Counted from the stretch's first letter, positions 7,555 to 15,025 are shown. The stretch: 15,025 nt of DNA from JBCDCU01 sp039180865 (GCA_039180865.1 JBCDCZ010000093.1:1-15025); one strand, 5' to 3'. Translations and numbers: made by a program. The notes: generated by a model not told the origin, from the letters alone.

Positions 7555-8354
7555 TGTTAAAGGTCGCCGAGACACCGCCGAGCGTGATTGAGGCATCTGG
7601 TCTCAATCTCACATTCGAGACCAATGACGGTCCAGTGCACGCTCTGTCGGACATCAATCTGACAATTGAAAAAGGCGAGTTTGTCTCCTTTATCGGCCCG
7701 TCCGGTTGCGGCAAGACAACGTTGCTCCGTGTCATAGCCGACCTCGAAACGCCGACATGCGGAACGCTCTCCGTCAACGGGATGACACCATCCGAGGCTC
7801 GTGAAGCGCGCGCTTATGGCTATGTGTTTCAGGCGGCAGCCCTTTATCCGTGGCGGACGATTGAGAAGAACGTCGCGCTCCCGCTGGAAATCATGGGCCT
7901 CTCGAAGGCTGAGCGGAAGAAGCGGATTGAGGAGAATCTCGATCTCGTCAACCTGACGGGCTTTGAGAAGAAGTTTCCCTGGCAGCTTTCAGGCGGCATG
8001 CAGCAACGCGCGTCGATTGCCCGTGCGCTCGCCGTCGAGCCGGACATGCTCTTGATGGATGAACCCTTTGGCGCTTTGGACGAGATCGTCCGCGATCACC
8101 TTAACGAGCAGCTTTTGAAACTCTGGGCGAACACGAAGAAGACGGTTGTTTTCGTGACCCACTCAATCCCCGAGGCGGTGTTTTTATCGACGAAAATCGT
8201 TGTCATGAGCCCGCGTCCCGGTCGCATTCATGATGTGATCGACTGCGATCTTGGCGATGAGCGCCCGCTTGATATTCGCGAAACGCCAGAATTTTTGAAG
8301 ATCGCCCATCGTGTGCGCGATGGGTTGCGGGCAGGGCATTCCTATGGAGATTAG
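7554..8354 (+). CDS. ABC transporter ATP-binding protein (nitrate/taurine/NMT1-type importer)
   Basis: A 266-residue ABC ATPase. Walker A is GPSGCGKT (residues 48-55), the Q-loop glutamine is Gln93 in YVFQ, the signature is LSGGMQQR (145-152), Walker B ends in LLMDEP (Glu170), and the switch histidine is His203 in VTHS. The ALYPWRT stretch after the Q-loop and the ending are typical of the SsuB/TauB/NrtD-like group. The ATG overlaps the hydA stop (TAATG), which fixes the start. It powers import through the two permeases encoded next and the binding protein after them. Linkage to hyuC, hydA and preA suggests the cargo is a pyrimidine, dihydropyrimidine or hydantoin-like compound; this is inference from context. 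Confidence 0.95.
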   Translation: MLKVAETPPSVIEASGLNLTFETNDGPVHALSDINLTIEKGEFVSFIGPSGCGKTTLLRVIADLETPTCGTLSVNGMTPSEAREARAYGYVFQAAALYPWRTIEKNVALPLEIMGLSKAERKKRIEENLDLVNLTGFEKKFPWQLSGGMQQRASIARALAVEPDMLLMDEPFGALDEIVRDHLNEQLLKLWANTKKTVVFVTHSIPEAVFLSTKIVVMSPRPGRIHDVIDCDLGDERPLDIRETPEFLKIAHRVRDGLRAGHSYGD

Positions 8355-9243
8355 GCCCCGAAACGCTGTCCTTCCTGTTCTCACCATTATCAGCGCGATT
8401 ATCGCGATCTGGTATGGCGCGGCGGTTCTTATGAATGCGCCGTTTGAATGGGATCAGGCGGAGCGTATCGGGAAGGAAACATCCTGGAGCGCGGTGGTTC
8501 CGGCGACCATGGATCAGAAACGGCCAGTGTTACCGGCCCCGCATCAGGTCGCAGAGGAAATCTGGAAGACAACCGGAGCCATGATCGAGAAGGGGCGGCC
8601 CTTCTCCAAGCGCTCTCTTATCTTTCACGCCTGGGTGACGTTGTCGGCAACCCTTCTCGGTTTTGCCATGGGGACGACGCTAGGTATTCTTCTTGCGGTC
8701 GGCATCGTCCATTCGCGCGTTCTCGATAAAAGCATGATGCCGTGGATTATCACCTCCCAGACGATCCCCATTCTGGCGTTAGCACCCATGTTGATCGTCG
8801 TTTTGAACGCTGTCGGCATATCGGGGCTCTTTCCAAAGGCGGCGATTTCCACCTATTTGTCGTTCTTCCCGGTTGCAGTCGGCATGGTGAAGGGCCTGCG
8901 CTCGCCCGAGACGATGCATCTTGATCTCATGATGACCTATAGCGCGAGCCGTTCCGAGACCTTCTGGAAGTTGCGCTTGCCTGCGTCGATCCCGTTTCTC
9001 TTCACCTCGATGAAGGTCGCGATTGCGGCAAGCCTTGTCGGCGCGATTGTGGGCGAGTTACCGACCGGTGCCGTCTCCGGTCTCGGCGCACGGCTTCTGG
9101 CAGGCTCCTATTTCGGGCAAACGATCCAGATCTGGTCCGCCTTGATTGTCGCCGCCATCATGGCCGGGCTCCTCGTGGCACTTGTCGGTTGGGTCGGTAA
9201 GATCGTGAGCCGACGCATGGGTGCTCGGGAGGCTGTCGCATGA
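8344..9243 (+). CDS. ABC transporter permease 1
   Basis: A 299-residue binding-protein-dependent permease (BPD_transp_1 type). It has an N-terminal membrane helix at about 9-29, then a periplasmic stretch of about 65 residues, then the core transmembrane domain (about 93-290). The cytoplasmic EAA-like coupling loop is MTYSASRSETFWKLRLPASIP at about 197-217. ATG 8344 overlaps the ATPase gene by 11 bases and follows an AGGG ribosome binding site. The gene ends in an ATGA overlap with the second permease. The two permeases differ clearly, so they probably form a heterodimeric pore. The long periplasmic insert after the first helix is more than such permeases usually have. Confidence 0.92.
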   Translation: MEIRPRNAVLPVLTIISAIIAIWYGAAVLMNAPFEWDQAERIGKETSWSAVVPATMDQKRPVLPAPHQVAEEIWKTTGAMIEKGRPFSKRSLIFHAWVTLSATLLGFAMGTTLGILLAVGIVHSRVLDKSMMPWIITSQTIPILALAPMLIVVLNAVGISGLFPKAAISTYLSFFPVAVGMVKGLRSPETMHLDLMMTYSASRSETFWKLRLPASIPFLFTSMKVAIAASLVGAIVGELPTGAVSGLGARLLAGSYFGQTIQIWSALIVAAIMAGLLVALVGWVGKIVSRRMGAREAVA

Positions 9244-10103
9244 GCGATACCACCGTCCTCATCGTCGCCGTCCTCTTCTGGTTGTGCGCCTGGTTTGCCA
9301 ACAACCGGCTTGCCGCTTTGAGCCCGAAAAACGAGCGGACAAAGTTCGCCATTAATCTTCTGATTCCGTTTCTTTTCGGGGCTTCGCTTATAGCACTTTG
9401 GGAAGGCATTACCCGTGGCTTCTCGGTGCCGACCGTCCTTCTGCCGCCGCCAAGCATGATCTGGGAGCGGATTACGAATTCTGTACCAATCCTCTGGGCG
9501 GATTTTGTCCAGACCTATGTGAAAGCAGTCCTCACCGGTTACATTATGGGCTGCTCTCTCGGCTTCCTGGTTGCCATTCTCGTTGACCGCTCTCCGTTTT
9601 TCAGGGCGGGCGTCATGCCGATCGGCAATCTCGTTTCCGCACTTCCAATCATCGGTATCGCGCCGATCATGGTGATGTGGTTCGGCTTCGACTGGCAGTC
9701 AAAGGCGGCGGTGGTCGTCGTCATGACGTTCTTCCCGATGCTCGTGAACACCGTCGCGGGGCTTGCCGCTGCCGGGCAGATGGAACGCGATCTCATGAAC
9801 ACTTATGCGGCGAGTTACTGGCAGGCGCTTTTCAAATTGCGCCTGCCTGCCGCCATGCCGTTCATTTTCAATGCGCTCAAGATCAACTCCACGCTTGCCC
9901 TGATTGGCGCCATTGTTGCTGAATTTTTCGGCACGCCGATTGTCGGAATGGGCTTTAGGATCTCAGCCGAAGTCGGGAGGCTCAACATAGACATGGTCTG
10001 GGCACAGATATTCGTTGCAGCCCTTGCGGGCTCGCTTTCCTACGGTGCGCTCTCCTTGCTGGAGCGATCCGTTACCTTTTGGCACCCATCCAACAGACGA
10101 TGA
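9240..10103 (+). CDS. ABC transporter permease 2
   Basis: A 287-residue permease, partner of the preceding one. It has an N-terminal helix at about 5-22, a second near 38-58, the LPPPSMIWERI stretch typical of SsuC/TauC-like permeases at 68-78, and core helices from about 93. The EAA coupling loop lies at 184-210, ending in KLRLPAAMPFIF. The start codon overlaps the upstream stop as ATGA (9240-9243), a sign of translational coupling and equal dosage. It ends 39 bases before the binding-protein gene, which has its own ribosome binding site. Confidence 0.93.
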   Translation: MSDTTVLIVAVLFWLCAWFANNRLAALSPKNERTKFAINLLIPFLFGASLIALWEGITRGFSVPTVLLPPPSMIWERITNSVPILWADFVQTYVKAVLTGYIMGCSLGFLVAILVDRSPFFRAGVMPIGNLVSALPIIGIAPIMVMWFGFDWQSKAAVVVVMTFFPMLVNTVAGLAAAGQMERDLMNTYAASYWQALFKLRLPAAMPFIFNALKINSTLALIGAIVAEFFGTPIVGMGFRISAEVGRLNIDMVWAQIFVAALAGSLSYGALSLLERSVTFWHPSNRR

Positions 10104-10142
10104 GGCCAGGACATCAGACATCACAATTGAAGGGAGAATTGG

Positions 10143-11132
10143 ATGAATAAACTGCTCACTTTGGCGCTCAGCTCGGCTGTCGCGCTTTCAGCAACCGTCG
10201 CTGCACAAGCTGCCGACAAACTGACGCTTCAACTGAAATGGGTCACACAGGCGCAATTCGCAGGCTACTATGTTGCAAAGGACAAAGGCTTTTATGAAGA
10301 AGTCGGTCTCGACATTGAAATCAAACCGGGTGGTCCTGACATCGCTCCGCCGCAAATCATTGCCGGTGGTGGCGCCGATGTGATCATCGACTGGATGCCG
10401 TCTGCGCTTGCCTCACGCGAAAAGGGCGTGAAGCTCGTCAATATCGCGCAGCCGTTCAAACGCTCCGGCATGATGCTGACCTGCCGCAAGGATACAGGCA
10501 TTACCCAACCGGCGGACTTCAAAGGTAAGACGCTCGGCGTCTGGTTCTTCGGCAATGAATATCCGTTCCTCTCCTGGATGAGCCAGCTCGGCATTCCGAC
10601 AGAAGGCGGTACCGATGGCGTGACGGTCCTGAAACAGGGCTTCAATGTCGACCCGATCATCCAGAAACAGGCCGATTGCGTCTCCACGATGACCTACAAT
10701 GAATATTGGCAGATCATCGATGCCGGTTTCACACCGGACGATCTGGTGGTCTTCAACTATACCGATCAGGGCGTTGCGACACTGGAAGACGGCCTCTACG
10801 TGCTTGAGAGCGCGCTTGAAGACGACAAAATGGTCGACAAGCTCGCCCGCTTCGTGAAAGCCAGCATGAAAGGCTGGGAATACGCCCGCAGCAATATCGA
10901 CGAAGCCGTCGAGATCGTTCTCGAGAACGATGCGTCAGGTGCACAAACCGAAGAGCATCAGCTTCGCATGATGGGTGAGATCAACAAACTGACGGAAGGC
11001 TCCGACGGAACGCTTGATGTGGCCGCAGCCGAGCAGACCGTCAAAACACTGCTTGCCGGTGGGTCCGACCCGGTCATTTCGGAAGCTCCCGTTGGCGCCT
11101 GGACCGACAAGATCACCAACAAGATCAAATAG
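10143..11132 (+). CDS. NMT1/THI5-like periplasmic substrate-binding protein
   Basis: A 329-residue secreted binding protein. The signal peptide covers residues 1-23 with an AQA-AD cleavage site. The mature N-terminus, LTLQLKWVTQAQFAGYYVAK (27-46), is the hallmark of the NMT1/THI5-like (ThiY-type) group, which binds pyrimidine-related and other small ring compounds. The IAGGGADVIIDWMPSAL stretch (77-93) belongs to the ligand-binding cleft region. A strong GGGAGA ribosome binding site precedes ATG 10143, which suits high expression relative to the membrane subunits. Gene order places it with the two permeases and ATPase upstream. Cargo is inferred from the neighbouring catabolic genes; the family also includes riboflavin- and thiamine-precursor-binding proteins, so the exact ligand is open. 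Confidence 0.93.
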   Translation: MNKLLTLALSSAVALSATVAAQAADKLTLQLKWVTQAQFAGYYVAKDKGFYEEVGLDIEIKPGGPDIAPPQIIAGGGADVIIDWMPSALASREKGVKLVNIAQPFKRSGMMLTCRKDTGITQPADFKGKTLGVWFFGNEYPFLSWMSQLGIPTEGGTDGVTVLKQGFNVDPIIQKQADCVSTMTYNEYWQIIDAGFTPDDLVVFNYTDQGVATLEDGLYVLESALEDDKMVDKLARFVKASMKGWEYARSNIDEAVEIVLENDASGAQTEEHQLRMMGEINKLTEGSDGTLDVAAAEQTVKTLLAGGSDPVISEAPVGAWTDKITNKIK

Positions 11133-11153
11133 GCTGATCTGATACAACAATCC

Positions 11154-11177
11154 CCGGTCGCGCTTTTGCGGGACCGG
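11154..11177 (+). terminator. Hairpin after the binding-protein gene
   Basis: CCGGTC (11154-11159) pairs with GACCGG (11172-11177), and beyond one G-G mismatch CGC pairs with GCG around a TTTT loop. It starts 21 bases after the binding-protein stop codon. No T-run follows, so it is more likely a partial terminator or a 3' stabiliser that raises binding-protein mRNA over the rest of the operon, with some read-through into preA. Confidence 0.5.
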
Positions 11178-11284
11178 CGACAGACGAAAACGCGATAGGA
11201 TCTGGAAGCAGGGGTGCCTGCCTGCGATAGTGCCGACGAAATATGAGTTTGTTACACCAGAATATCGCGTTTTCTCAGTCATTT

Positions 11285-11304
11285 TGCTATTTTTGAGCAA
11301 TAGC
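11285..11304. promoter_or_regulatory. Inverted repeat in the preA leader
   Basis: GCTATT (11286-11291) and AATAGC (11299-11304) form a 6-base dyad with a 7-base spacer. An alternative pairing, TTGCT with AGCAA, overlaps it. It lies 36 bases before the preA start and could be an operator or a leader hairpin. The role is inference. Confidence 0.2.
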
Positions 11305-11339
11305 GACGCTCTTAACCTCTAACCGCTCATGGGTTTGTT

Positions 11340-12437
11340 ATGTCGAATAAACTTGCCACACATTTCACGGGTCTCGATTTCGTCAATCCATTCGTCTTGG
11401 CTTCCGCGCCGCCGACGGAAAGCAAGAAAAAGATTCTGAGAGCCTTTGAAGCGGGCTGGGGCGGGGTCGTCACGAAGACGATTGGCCTCCACCCGGTTGA
11501 AAATGTGGCAGGGCCGCGAACGATTTTTCAACGCGCGAGCGACGCAAAACCTTATGTGTCACGCGAAAAGCGCCCGGACACGGTTTCCCATTCGTCCTGG
11601 AACTGGGAGCTTATCTCCGATCAACCGTTGGAAGAGTGGCTCCCGGATCTTGAAGAGATCAAAACGACCTATCCGGACCGTATGCTGATTGCCTCGATCA
11701 TGGCGGGTGCCGGCAATGAAGAAGAGATGGAAAACTGGCGTAAGCTCGCGCGGGCCTGCGTCAATGTCGGATGCGACGCGGTCGAATTGAACCTCTCATG
11801 CCCTCACATGGACCGGAAGGATATGGGGGCGAACATCGCCAATGATGAAGCGATCATCCAGTCAATCGTGAAAGCAGTGAGCGGCGCGGTTAGCGTTCCG
11901 GTCTGGGTCAAGCTCACCCCGGCAACTGCGACCCTGGTGGATGCGGCCAAAGCCGCCTATGACGCGGGCGCATCATCCATATCGATCTGCAACACCTTTC
12001 CTTCGCTCCCGTTGATGGACCCGGAGACCTTCAAATTCGAGGTCGAGGTTGACGGCCTTGTCACATCCGGCGGGCTCGGCGGATTGGCGATCGTCCATCA
12101 GGCTCTGCAACGCGTGTCGGACATTTCGCGGGCGTTTCCGGACAAATCGATTTCCGGCATTGGCGGGATCAGAGGGTTTCGCGAGGCGTTTAACTTCATC
12201 GTTCATGGGGCGGGCAATCTGCAGGTCTGCACCGCCGCGATGGAAGAAAAGGGCAGTGGCGGCGTTGGCGTCAAACTCATCCAGGAGTTGAAGGACGACC
12301 TCAGCGACTATCTGGACCGCAAAGGCTATTCATCGATTGAAGCCTTCCGCGGCATCGCCCGCGAGCGGATTGTCGAACATTCAAAGGTCCGCCGTAAGAG
12401 CGATGAATATAATGGCGGGTACAAAATCCCGGCTTAG
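11340..12437 (+). CDS. preA: Dihydropyrimidine dehydrogenase subunit PreA-like, lacking the Fe-S domain
   Basis: A 365-residue FMN-binding TIM-barrel protein of the dihydroorotate/dihydropyrimidine dehydrogenase family. Matching landmarks are ASAPPT (21-26), GWGGVVTKTIG with Lys46, IASIM (117-121), ELNLSCPHM with the proton-donor-type Cys154, WVKLTP (189-194), CNT (217-219) and the phosphate-binding ISGIGGI (271-277). PreA reduces uracil and thymine to dihydropyrimidines with electrons from PreT. Relatives such as E. coli PreA continue for several dozen residues with two 4Fe-4S cluster motifs; here the protein ends at YKIPA and has no such cysteines. The following bases do not encode the missing domain in the same frame. 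No PreT gene is in the window. Residues 71-100 (SHSSWNWE) also differ from classical PreA. The Shine-Dalgarno is weak. It may be a variant oxidoreductase with another electron partner. Confidence 0.82.
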   Translation: MSNKLATHFTGLDFVNPFVLASAPPTESKKKILRAFEAGWGGVVTKTIGLHPVENVAGPRTIFQRASDAKPYVSREKRPDTVSHSSWNWELISDQPLEEWLPDLEEIKTTYPDRMLIASIMAGAGNEEEMENWRKLARACVNVGCDAVELNLSCPHMDRKDMGANIANDEAIIQSIVKAVSGAVSVPVWVKLTPATATLVDAAKAAYDAGASSISICNTFPSLPLMDPETFKFEVEVDGLVTSGGLGGLAIVHQALQRVSDISRAFPDKSISGIGGIRGFREAFNFIVHGAGNLQVCTAAMEEKGSGGVGVKLIQELKDDLSDYLDRKGYSSIEAFRGIARERIVEHSKVRRKSDEYNGGYKIPA

Positions 12438-12485
12438 GGGAGTGGGGTGCTGCTACTGACAACACGCTCCCGGTCCGCGTTTTTT
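12438..12485 (+). terminator. Probable terminator after preA
   Basis: GGGAGTG (12438-12444) can pair with CAC and CTCCC (12463-12471, one bulged G). A run of six T follows at 12480-12485. The hairpin begins directly at the preA stop codon. The T-run is eight bases away from the stem rather than adjacent, so strength is uncertain, but the position marks the end of the operon. Confidence 0.5.
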
Positions 12486-12869
12486 CCGAAGGTTGCGGCA
12501 TCTCCTTATCCCTTGATACCAACCTTGGAACTTGGTTGCTAGGCGCTTCTCTCTGGGGTGCCCGTTTGGTTTTGTCGGGGTATTTGTGACTTCAGGTGAC
12601 GCAGAGAGGACATTCGAAGTAGCCACCGCGAAGGTCCTTAAAGAGCCCAACCTAGTCGAGTATTGCAGTGCCCCAAATGACGGCAATATGGCGTCTTGCC
12701 GACTTAACGGAATTGGCAAAAGTGTTAAATTTTGAGGCGACTTAAAGGTTTAAGGAGAATTGTTAAACTCTGTGGAATGATTTTCTGTAGTTTCAATTTT
12801 CGAAGACAGTATTGTGGAGAAGTTTCTTGAAAGTTGACAGCGCATCTCAAAGTTTTGGAGTGTCGTTGA
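12486..12869. other. Intergenic region at the change in base composition
   Basis: Nearly 400 bases between the operon and the dioxygenase gene. Up to about 12740 composition is mixed; beyond it the sequence becomes clearly AT-rich. A TTG-started frame at 12532-12735 and an opposing frame at 12453-12719 overlap and resemble nothing I recognise. An AAGGAG at 12753-12758 is not followed by a usable start codon. No inverted terminal repeats or transposase remnant could be identified. Confidence 0.4.
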
Positions 12870-13604
12870 ATGACGGGACATATTGAAGACTATTTCATAA
12901 GAGGCTACTGCACGAGCGGACCCATTTTTAGCCCAGACGAACTCGTTCAAATTGCATACCTTTTAGATCAAACATGTAGTCGAGCAACACATCACGACGA
13001 AGTAGCAAGGGACTGTATTTTTGAGCGTGACCAGCCAAGTTCGAAACGAGGCGGCCTCGAGTTAGAACATGATGAAAATATCATCTTCGTCCTCGGCAAC
13101 CTATTTCAACACTGTCCAGAATTGATCAGTCTAATTTTAAAACAGGCCCTGCTGAAGCTAGTTAAGTCCACCATAATGGTGGATGAACCCGTTTTGCATC
13201 TAGTGAATTTGACACAAAAAGCGGCACGAATTGGTTCCTCAATCAACTTTCACAGAGATTTTCCAAACAAGTACATATGCCCTATCGAACCAGTTATGGT
13301 TCGCACCATGATTTGCATCGACGGTATGACAGAAGAAAATGGGCCGACCAGTTTTTTTGTAGGATCTCATCTAGATACATCCACAGACGCAAGTGAATTA
13401 GTGAGCGAGGCTGCTCTTTGTGATCCCGGTTCGGTTGTCGCAATTAATCCTTTAGTTTTACATGGAGGCTTGGCAAACCGATCTCCCAATCCAAGGCGTA
13501 ATATCATTATCCAATGGGGCGCGAAAAACGTTCCGCTTATGGATAAAACAAAGGAATTTGTAACTGGGAAGAGCGCATATGATTTGATAGCGAAGCACCA
13601 GTGA
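12870..13604 (+). CDS. Phytanoyl-CoA dioxygenase (PhyH)-family protein
   Basis: A 244-residue Fe(II)/2-oxoglutarate-dependent oxygenase of the PhyH type. The iron triad is visible: His128 and Asp130 in INFHRDF and distal His198 in LVLHGG. Arg204, Arg209 or Arg210 just downstream (NRSPNPRRN) is suited to bind 2-oxoglutarate. Other family features are MTEENGPTSFFVGSH (153-167) and PGSVVAINPLVLHGG (186-200). The start at 12870 follows GGAG (12857-12860). Such enzymes hydroxylate or halogenate small molecules, lipids or carrier-bound substrates; the substrate cannot be read from sequence. The gene stands alone, is AT-rich and uses many TTA, AGT and ATA codons unlike the preceding operon. I infer horizontal acquisition. 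Confidence 0.85.
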   Translation: MTGHIEDYFIRGYCTSGPIFSPDELVQIAYLLDQTCSRATHHDEVARDCIFERDQPSSKRGGLELEHDENIIFVLGNLFQHCPELISLILKQALLKLVKSTIMVDEPVLHLVNLTQKAARIGSSINFHRDFPNKYICPIEPVMVRTMICIDGMTEENGPTSFFVGSHLDTSTDASELVSEAALCDPGSVVAINPLVLHGGLANRSPNPRRNIIIQWGAKNVPLMDKTKEFVTGKSAYDLIAKHQ

Positions 13605-13930
13605 GGGCGGTGTTTGATTTACCCTACAGTCGCCATTTAAATTAATGAAACATACTGTTGGATTCCAAGTATGGAAGCCCACTAAATTCAATCCAAAATG
13701 TGGCCAAAATCGTCTGAAGATTTGAAGCAGTTCCCGCGAAGTGTAAATCTTGAAAACACTCAATTCGAACCGTGACGTAGCACCGTTCAGGAAACCGGGT
13801 AAAGCCGCCCGAGTTGTGCCTCCATCAAGCTTGAGATGTTAACTTTCCGGTTAGTTCAATTGGCGGTAAATGTACAATTGTCAAAGTCCGTATGCTGGAA
13901 TAGGCTTCCAAACATTAATTGGATTTCCTG
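13605..13930. other. AT-rich intergenic region
   Basis: About 325 bases with no convincing gene. A 10-base palindrome TCAAGCTTGA lies near 13831-13840, and distant AACCGG/CCGGTT arms lie around it. A minus-strand frame here runs antisense into the dioxygenase gene and shows no family match. The promoter of the downstream membrane-protein gene should be inside, but I could not place it. Confidence 0.4.
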
Positions 13931-14671
13931 ATGATTCGCTTGGCAAATGTGGATTGCGTGTCGTTTTACAAGGTATTGATTTTTATAATTTTTATGGTGG
14001 TCTTTTCGCCGGCTTCCCTGTCTCAAGAACCACTAACTGAATCGTCTCGTCTCACAGAATCAGGTGCCGCATACCTTGAGTCTCTTGATTTCACCGGTAT
14101 CCAGCATGATCTGACATATTTCGATCCGAACGCCTCCATGCCTGCTCTTGATACAGATGTTCTTCTTGAGCCGGATGACGACGGGAGAACGCCTCGCCTG
14201 CAATGGTCTACGTTCAGAGTCATAACCCTCATAGTCGCGTCTGGATTGGTCGTGCTTATACTCTTTTTGTTATTAAAATATGGAAGCAAAATCACTGTTT
14301 CATCGCGTAGCGAAACAGACAACGTTCATAGCCGACGAAATAATGGGCGTGATGACACAGGTGGCCAGTATGAAAACATTATCCCGCTCAGGGATATTTT
14401 AAGACTGAACGACCGTCGTGAGGCGATCATTCACTTGTCGCGCTACGCACTGAAAACAACCGCGAAATTGAACAATGTTCTGCTTCAGCCGAGTTGGACT
14501 GGCAGAGATGCTTTGCGACACCTTGCCAAGGATCAAAGCTACGCCAGAGGACTTGCTTCGTTGGTATTTGTCAGCGAACAGGTGCAATTCGGCGAGCGTG
14601 ATATCTCTGAGACGGAGTTTGAAACTTTGCGGTCCGGCATCGAGCCTTTGTTGAAACAGGCTGGTGGGTGA
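13931..14671 (+). CDS. Membrane protein with DUF4129-like C-terminal domain
   Basis: A 246-residue protein. Residues about 13-32 are a hydrophobic signal or anchor segment ending SLSQ. An acidic extracytoplasmic stretch follows (33-90), then one membrane helix (about 96-116) and a basic cytoplasmic linker. The C-terminal part (about 150-243) has the DUF4129 pattern: a helix of AIIHLSRYALKTTAKL type, then PSWTGRDALRHL, and a final FVSEQVQFGERDISETEFETL. DUF4129 proteins sit in operons with MoxR AAA+ ATPases, DUF58 and VWA proteins, thought to act in envelope or metal-insertion functions. ATG 13931 is preferred over the TTG at 13919; GGA at 13921-13923 gives a weak ribosome binding site. Its stop overlaps the next gene's start region (ATG two bases later), so the two are co-translated. 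Confidence 0.75.
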   Translation: MIRLANVDCVSFYKVLIFIIFMVVFSPASLSQEPLTESSRLTESGAAYLESLDFTGIQHDLTYFDPNASMPALDTDVLLEPDDDGRTPRLQWSTFRVITLIVASGLVVLILFLLLKYGSKITVSSRSETDNVHSRRNNGRDDTGGQYENIIPLRDILRLNDRREAIIHLSRYALKTTAKLNNVLLQPSWTGRDALRHLAKDQSYARGLASLVFVSEQVQFGERDISETEFETLRSGIEPLLKQAGG

Positions 14672-14672
14672 A

Positions 14673-15025
14673 ATGCAGCGATCCGTCGCGAACACGTCTC
14701 GCCAGATGCGGATTGAACCGCTTGCGATTTTGGGCGTGGTCGTCCTGGGTCTTTTCGTTTTGTATACTGTTTTTACTGAGCGACAGATTGCTTTGAGGGC
14801 CAGTAATATCGGCTTTGATGGCCTTGCTAAATGGTTGAAGAACAAGGAGTTGGATGCACAAACTTTTGCTGGCGGGTGGAGACTTGATCCTGAAACAATT
14901 GGATTACTCGTGGTTCCAATGTTTGACACAAGACTGTTTGAAAAGCGGCCCATACCACGAACGGAACAAGAATTGCTCCTGCAACAGGATGAGTATGACC
15001 TGAACGTCTTATCGTTACGACAAAA
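14673..15025 (+). CDS. DUF4350-like membrane protein (C-terminus off the window)
   Basis: The first 117 codons of a longer protein, open to the window edge. Residues about 16-34 form one membrane helix after a basic N-terminus. The following SNIGFDGLAKWLKNKELDAQ (44-63), GGWRLD (68-72) and ETIGLLVVPMFD (74-85) fit the DUF4350 pattern, a Rossmann-like domain that often follows DUF4129 in MoxR-linked operons. The GGTGGG at 14663-14668 gives a plausible ribosome binding site, and the ATG lies one base after the upstream TGA. The assignment rests on context and a short stretch, so it is tentative. The MoxR and DUF58 genes would be expected further right. Confidence 0.6.
   Translation, partial: MQRSVANTSRQMRIEPLAILGVVVLGLFVLYTVFTERQIALRASNIGFDGLAKWLKNKELDAQTFAGGWRLDPETIGLLVVPMFDTRLFEKRPIPRTEQELLLQQDEYDLNVLSLRQ

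Noticed and set aside
12532..12735. 67-codon frame downstream of preA
   Set aside because: TTG start, poor ribosome binding site, overlapping opposite frame and no recognisable family. It is also not the missing iron-sulphur domain, as the cysteine pattern is absent.
13458..13763. Minus-strand frame starting near 13763, considered as a transposase remnant
   Set aside because: Most of it is antisense to the dioxygenase gene, and the first 45 residues match no transposase motif I know. No terminal inverted repeats were found.

Overview
The window looks like chromosomal DNA of an alphaproteobacterium. The evidence is moderately GC-rich coding sequence, tight ATGA and TAATG gene junctions, an NMT1/THI5-type ABC importer beside reductive pyrimidine or hydantoin catabolism genes, and a cytochrome b561-YceI pair. 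The order is probably Hyphomicrobiales or close to it, but that is inference. No tRNA, rRNA, CRISPR array or intact insertion sequence was seen.

Left end (1-2036, minus strand): one long open frame enters from the left edge and starts at 2036. It encodes a papain-like (C1) cysteine peptidase fused to an alpha/beta-hydrolase domain with a GHSAG nucleophile elbow. The C-terminus lies outside the window. Positions 2037-2789 are mostly gene-free but contain, on the minus strand, what looks like a decayed TetR DNA-binding domain.

2790-3964 (plus): a two-gene unit of a di-haem cytochrome b561-like membrane protein and a secreted YceI lipocalin-like protein, the same pairing as E. coli yceJ-yceI. 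A hairpin follows. Positions 4025-4811 hold no convincing gene, but include a palindromic stretch and a strong terminator-like hairpin in front of the next operon.

4812-12437 (plus): the core of the window. Six tightly spaced genes encode an M20-type N-carbamoyl amino acid hydrolase (beta-ureidopropionase type), a dihydropyrimidinase/hydantoinase, an ABC ATPase, two permeases and a periplasmic NMT1-like binding protein. About 200 bases later comes a PreA-like dihydropyrimidine dehydrogenase subunit. Together they could import a pyrimidine-like ring, reduce it (PreA), open it (hydantoinase) and hydrolyse the carbamoyl product to a beta-amino acid, CO2 and ammonia. Two things are odd: PreA stops before the C-terminal iron-sulphur domain of its relatives, and no PreT partner is present in the window.

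12438-15025 (plus): composition becomes clearly AT-richer. There is a lone phytanoyl-CoA-dioxygenase-family gene, probably acquired horizontally. It is followed by a membrane protein with a DUF4129-like C-terminus and the start of a DUF4350-like membrane protein. The last two resemble the ends of MoxR-DUF58-DUF4129 type operons, which would continue to the right.
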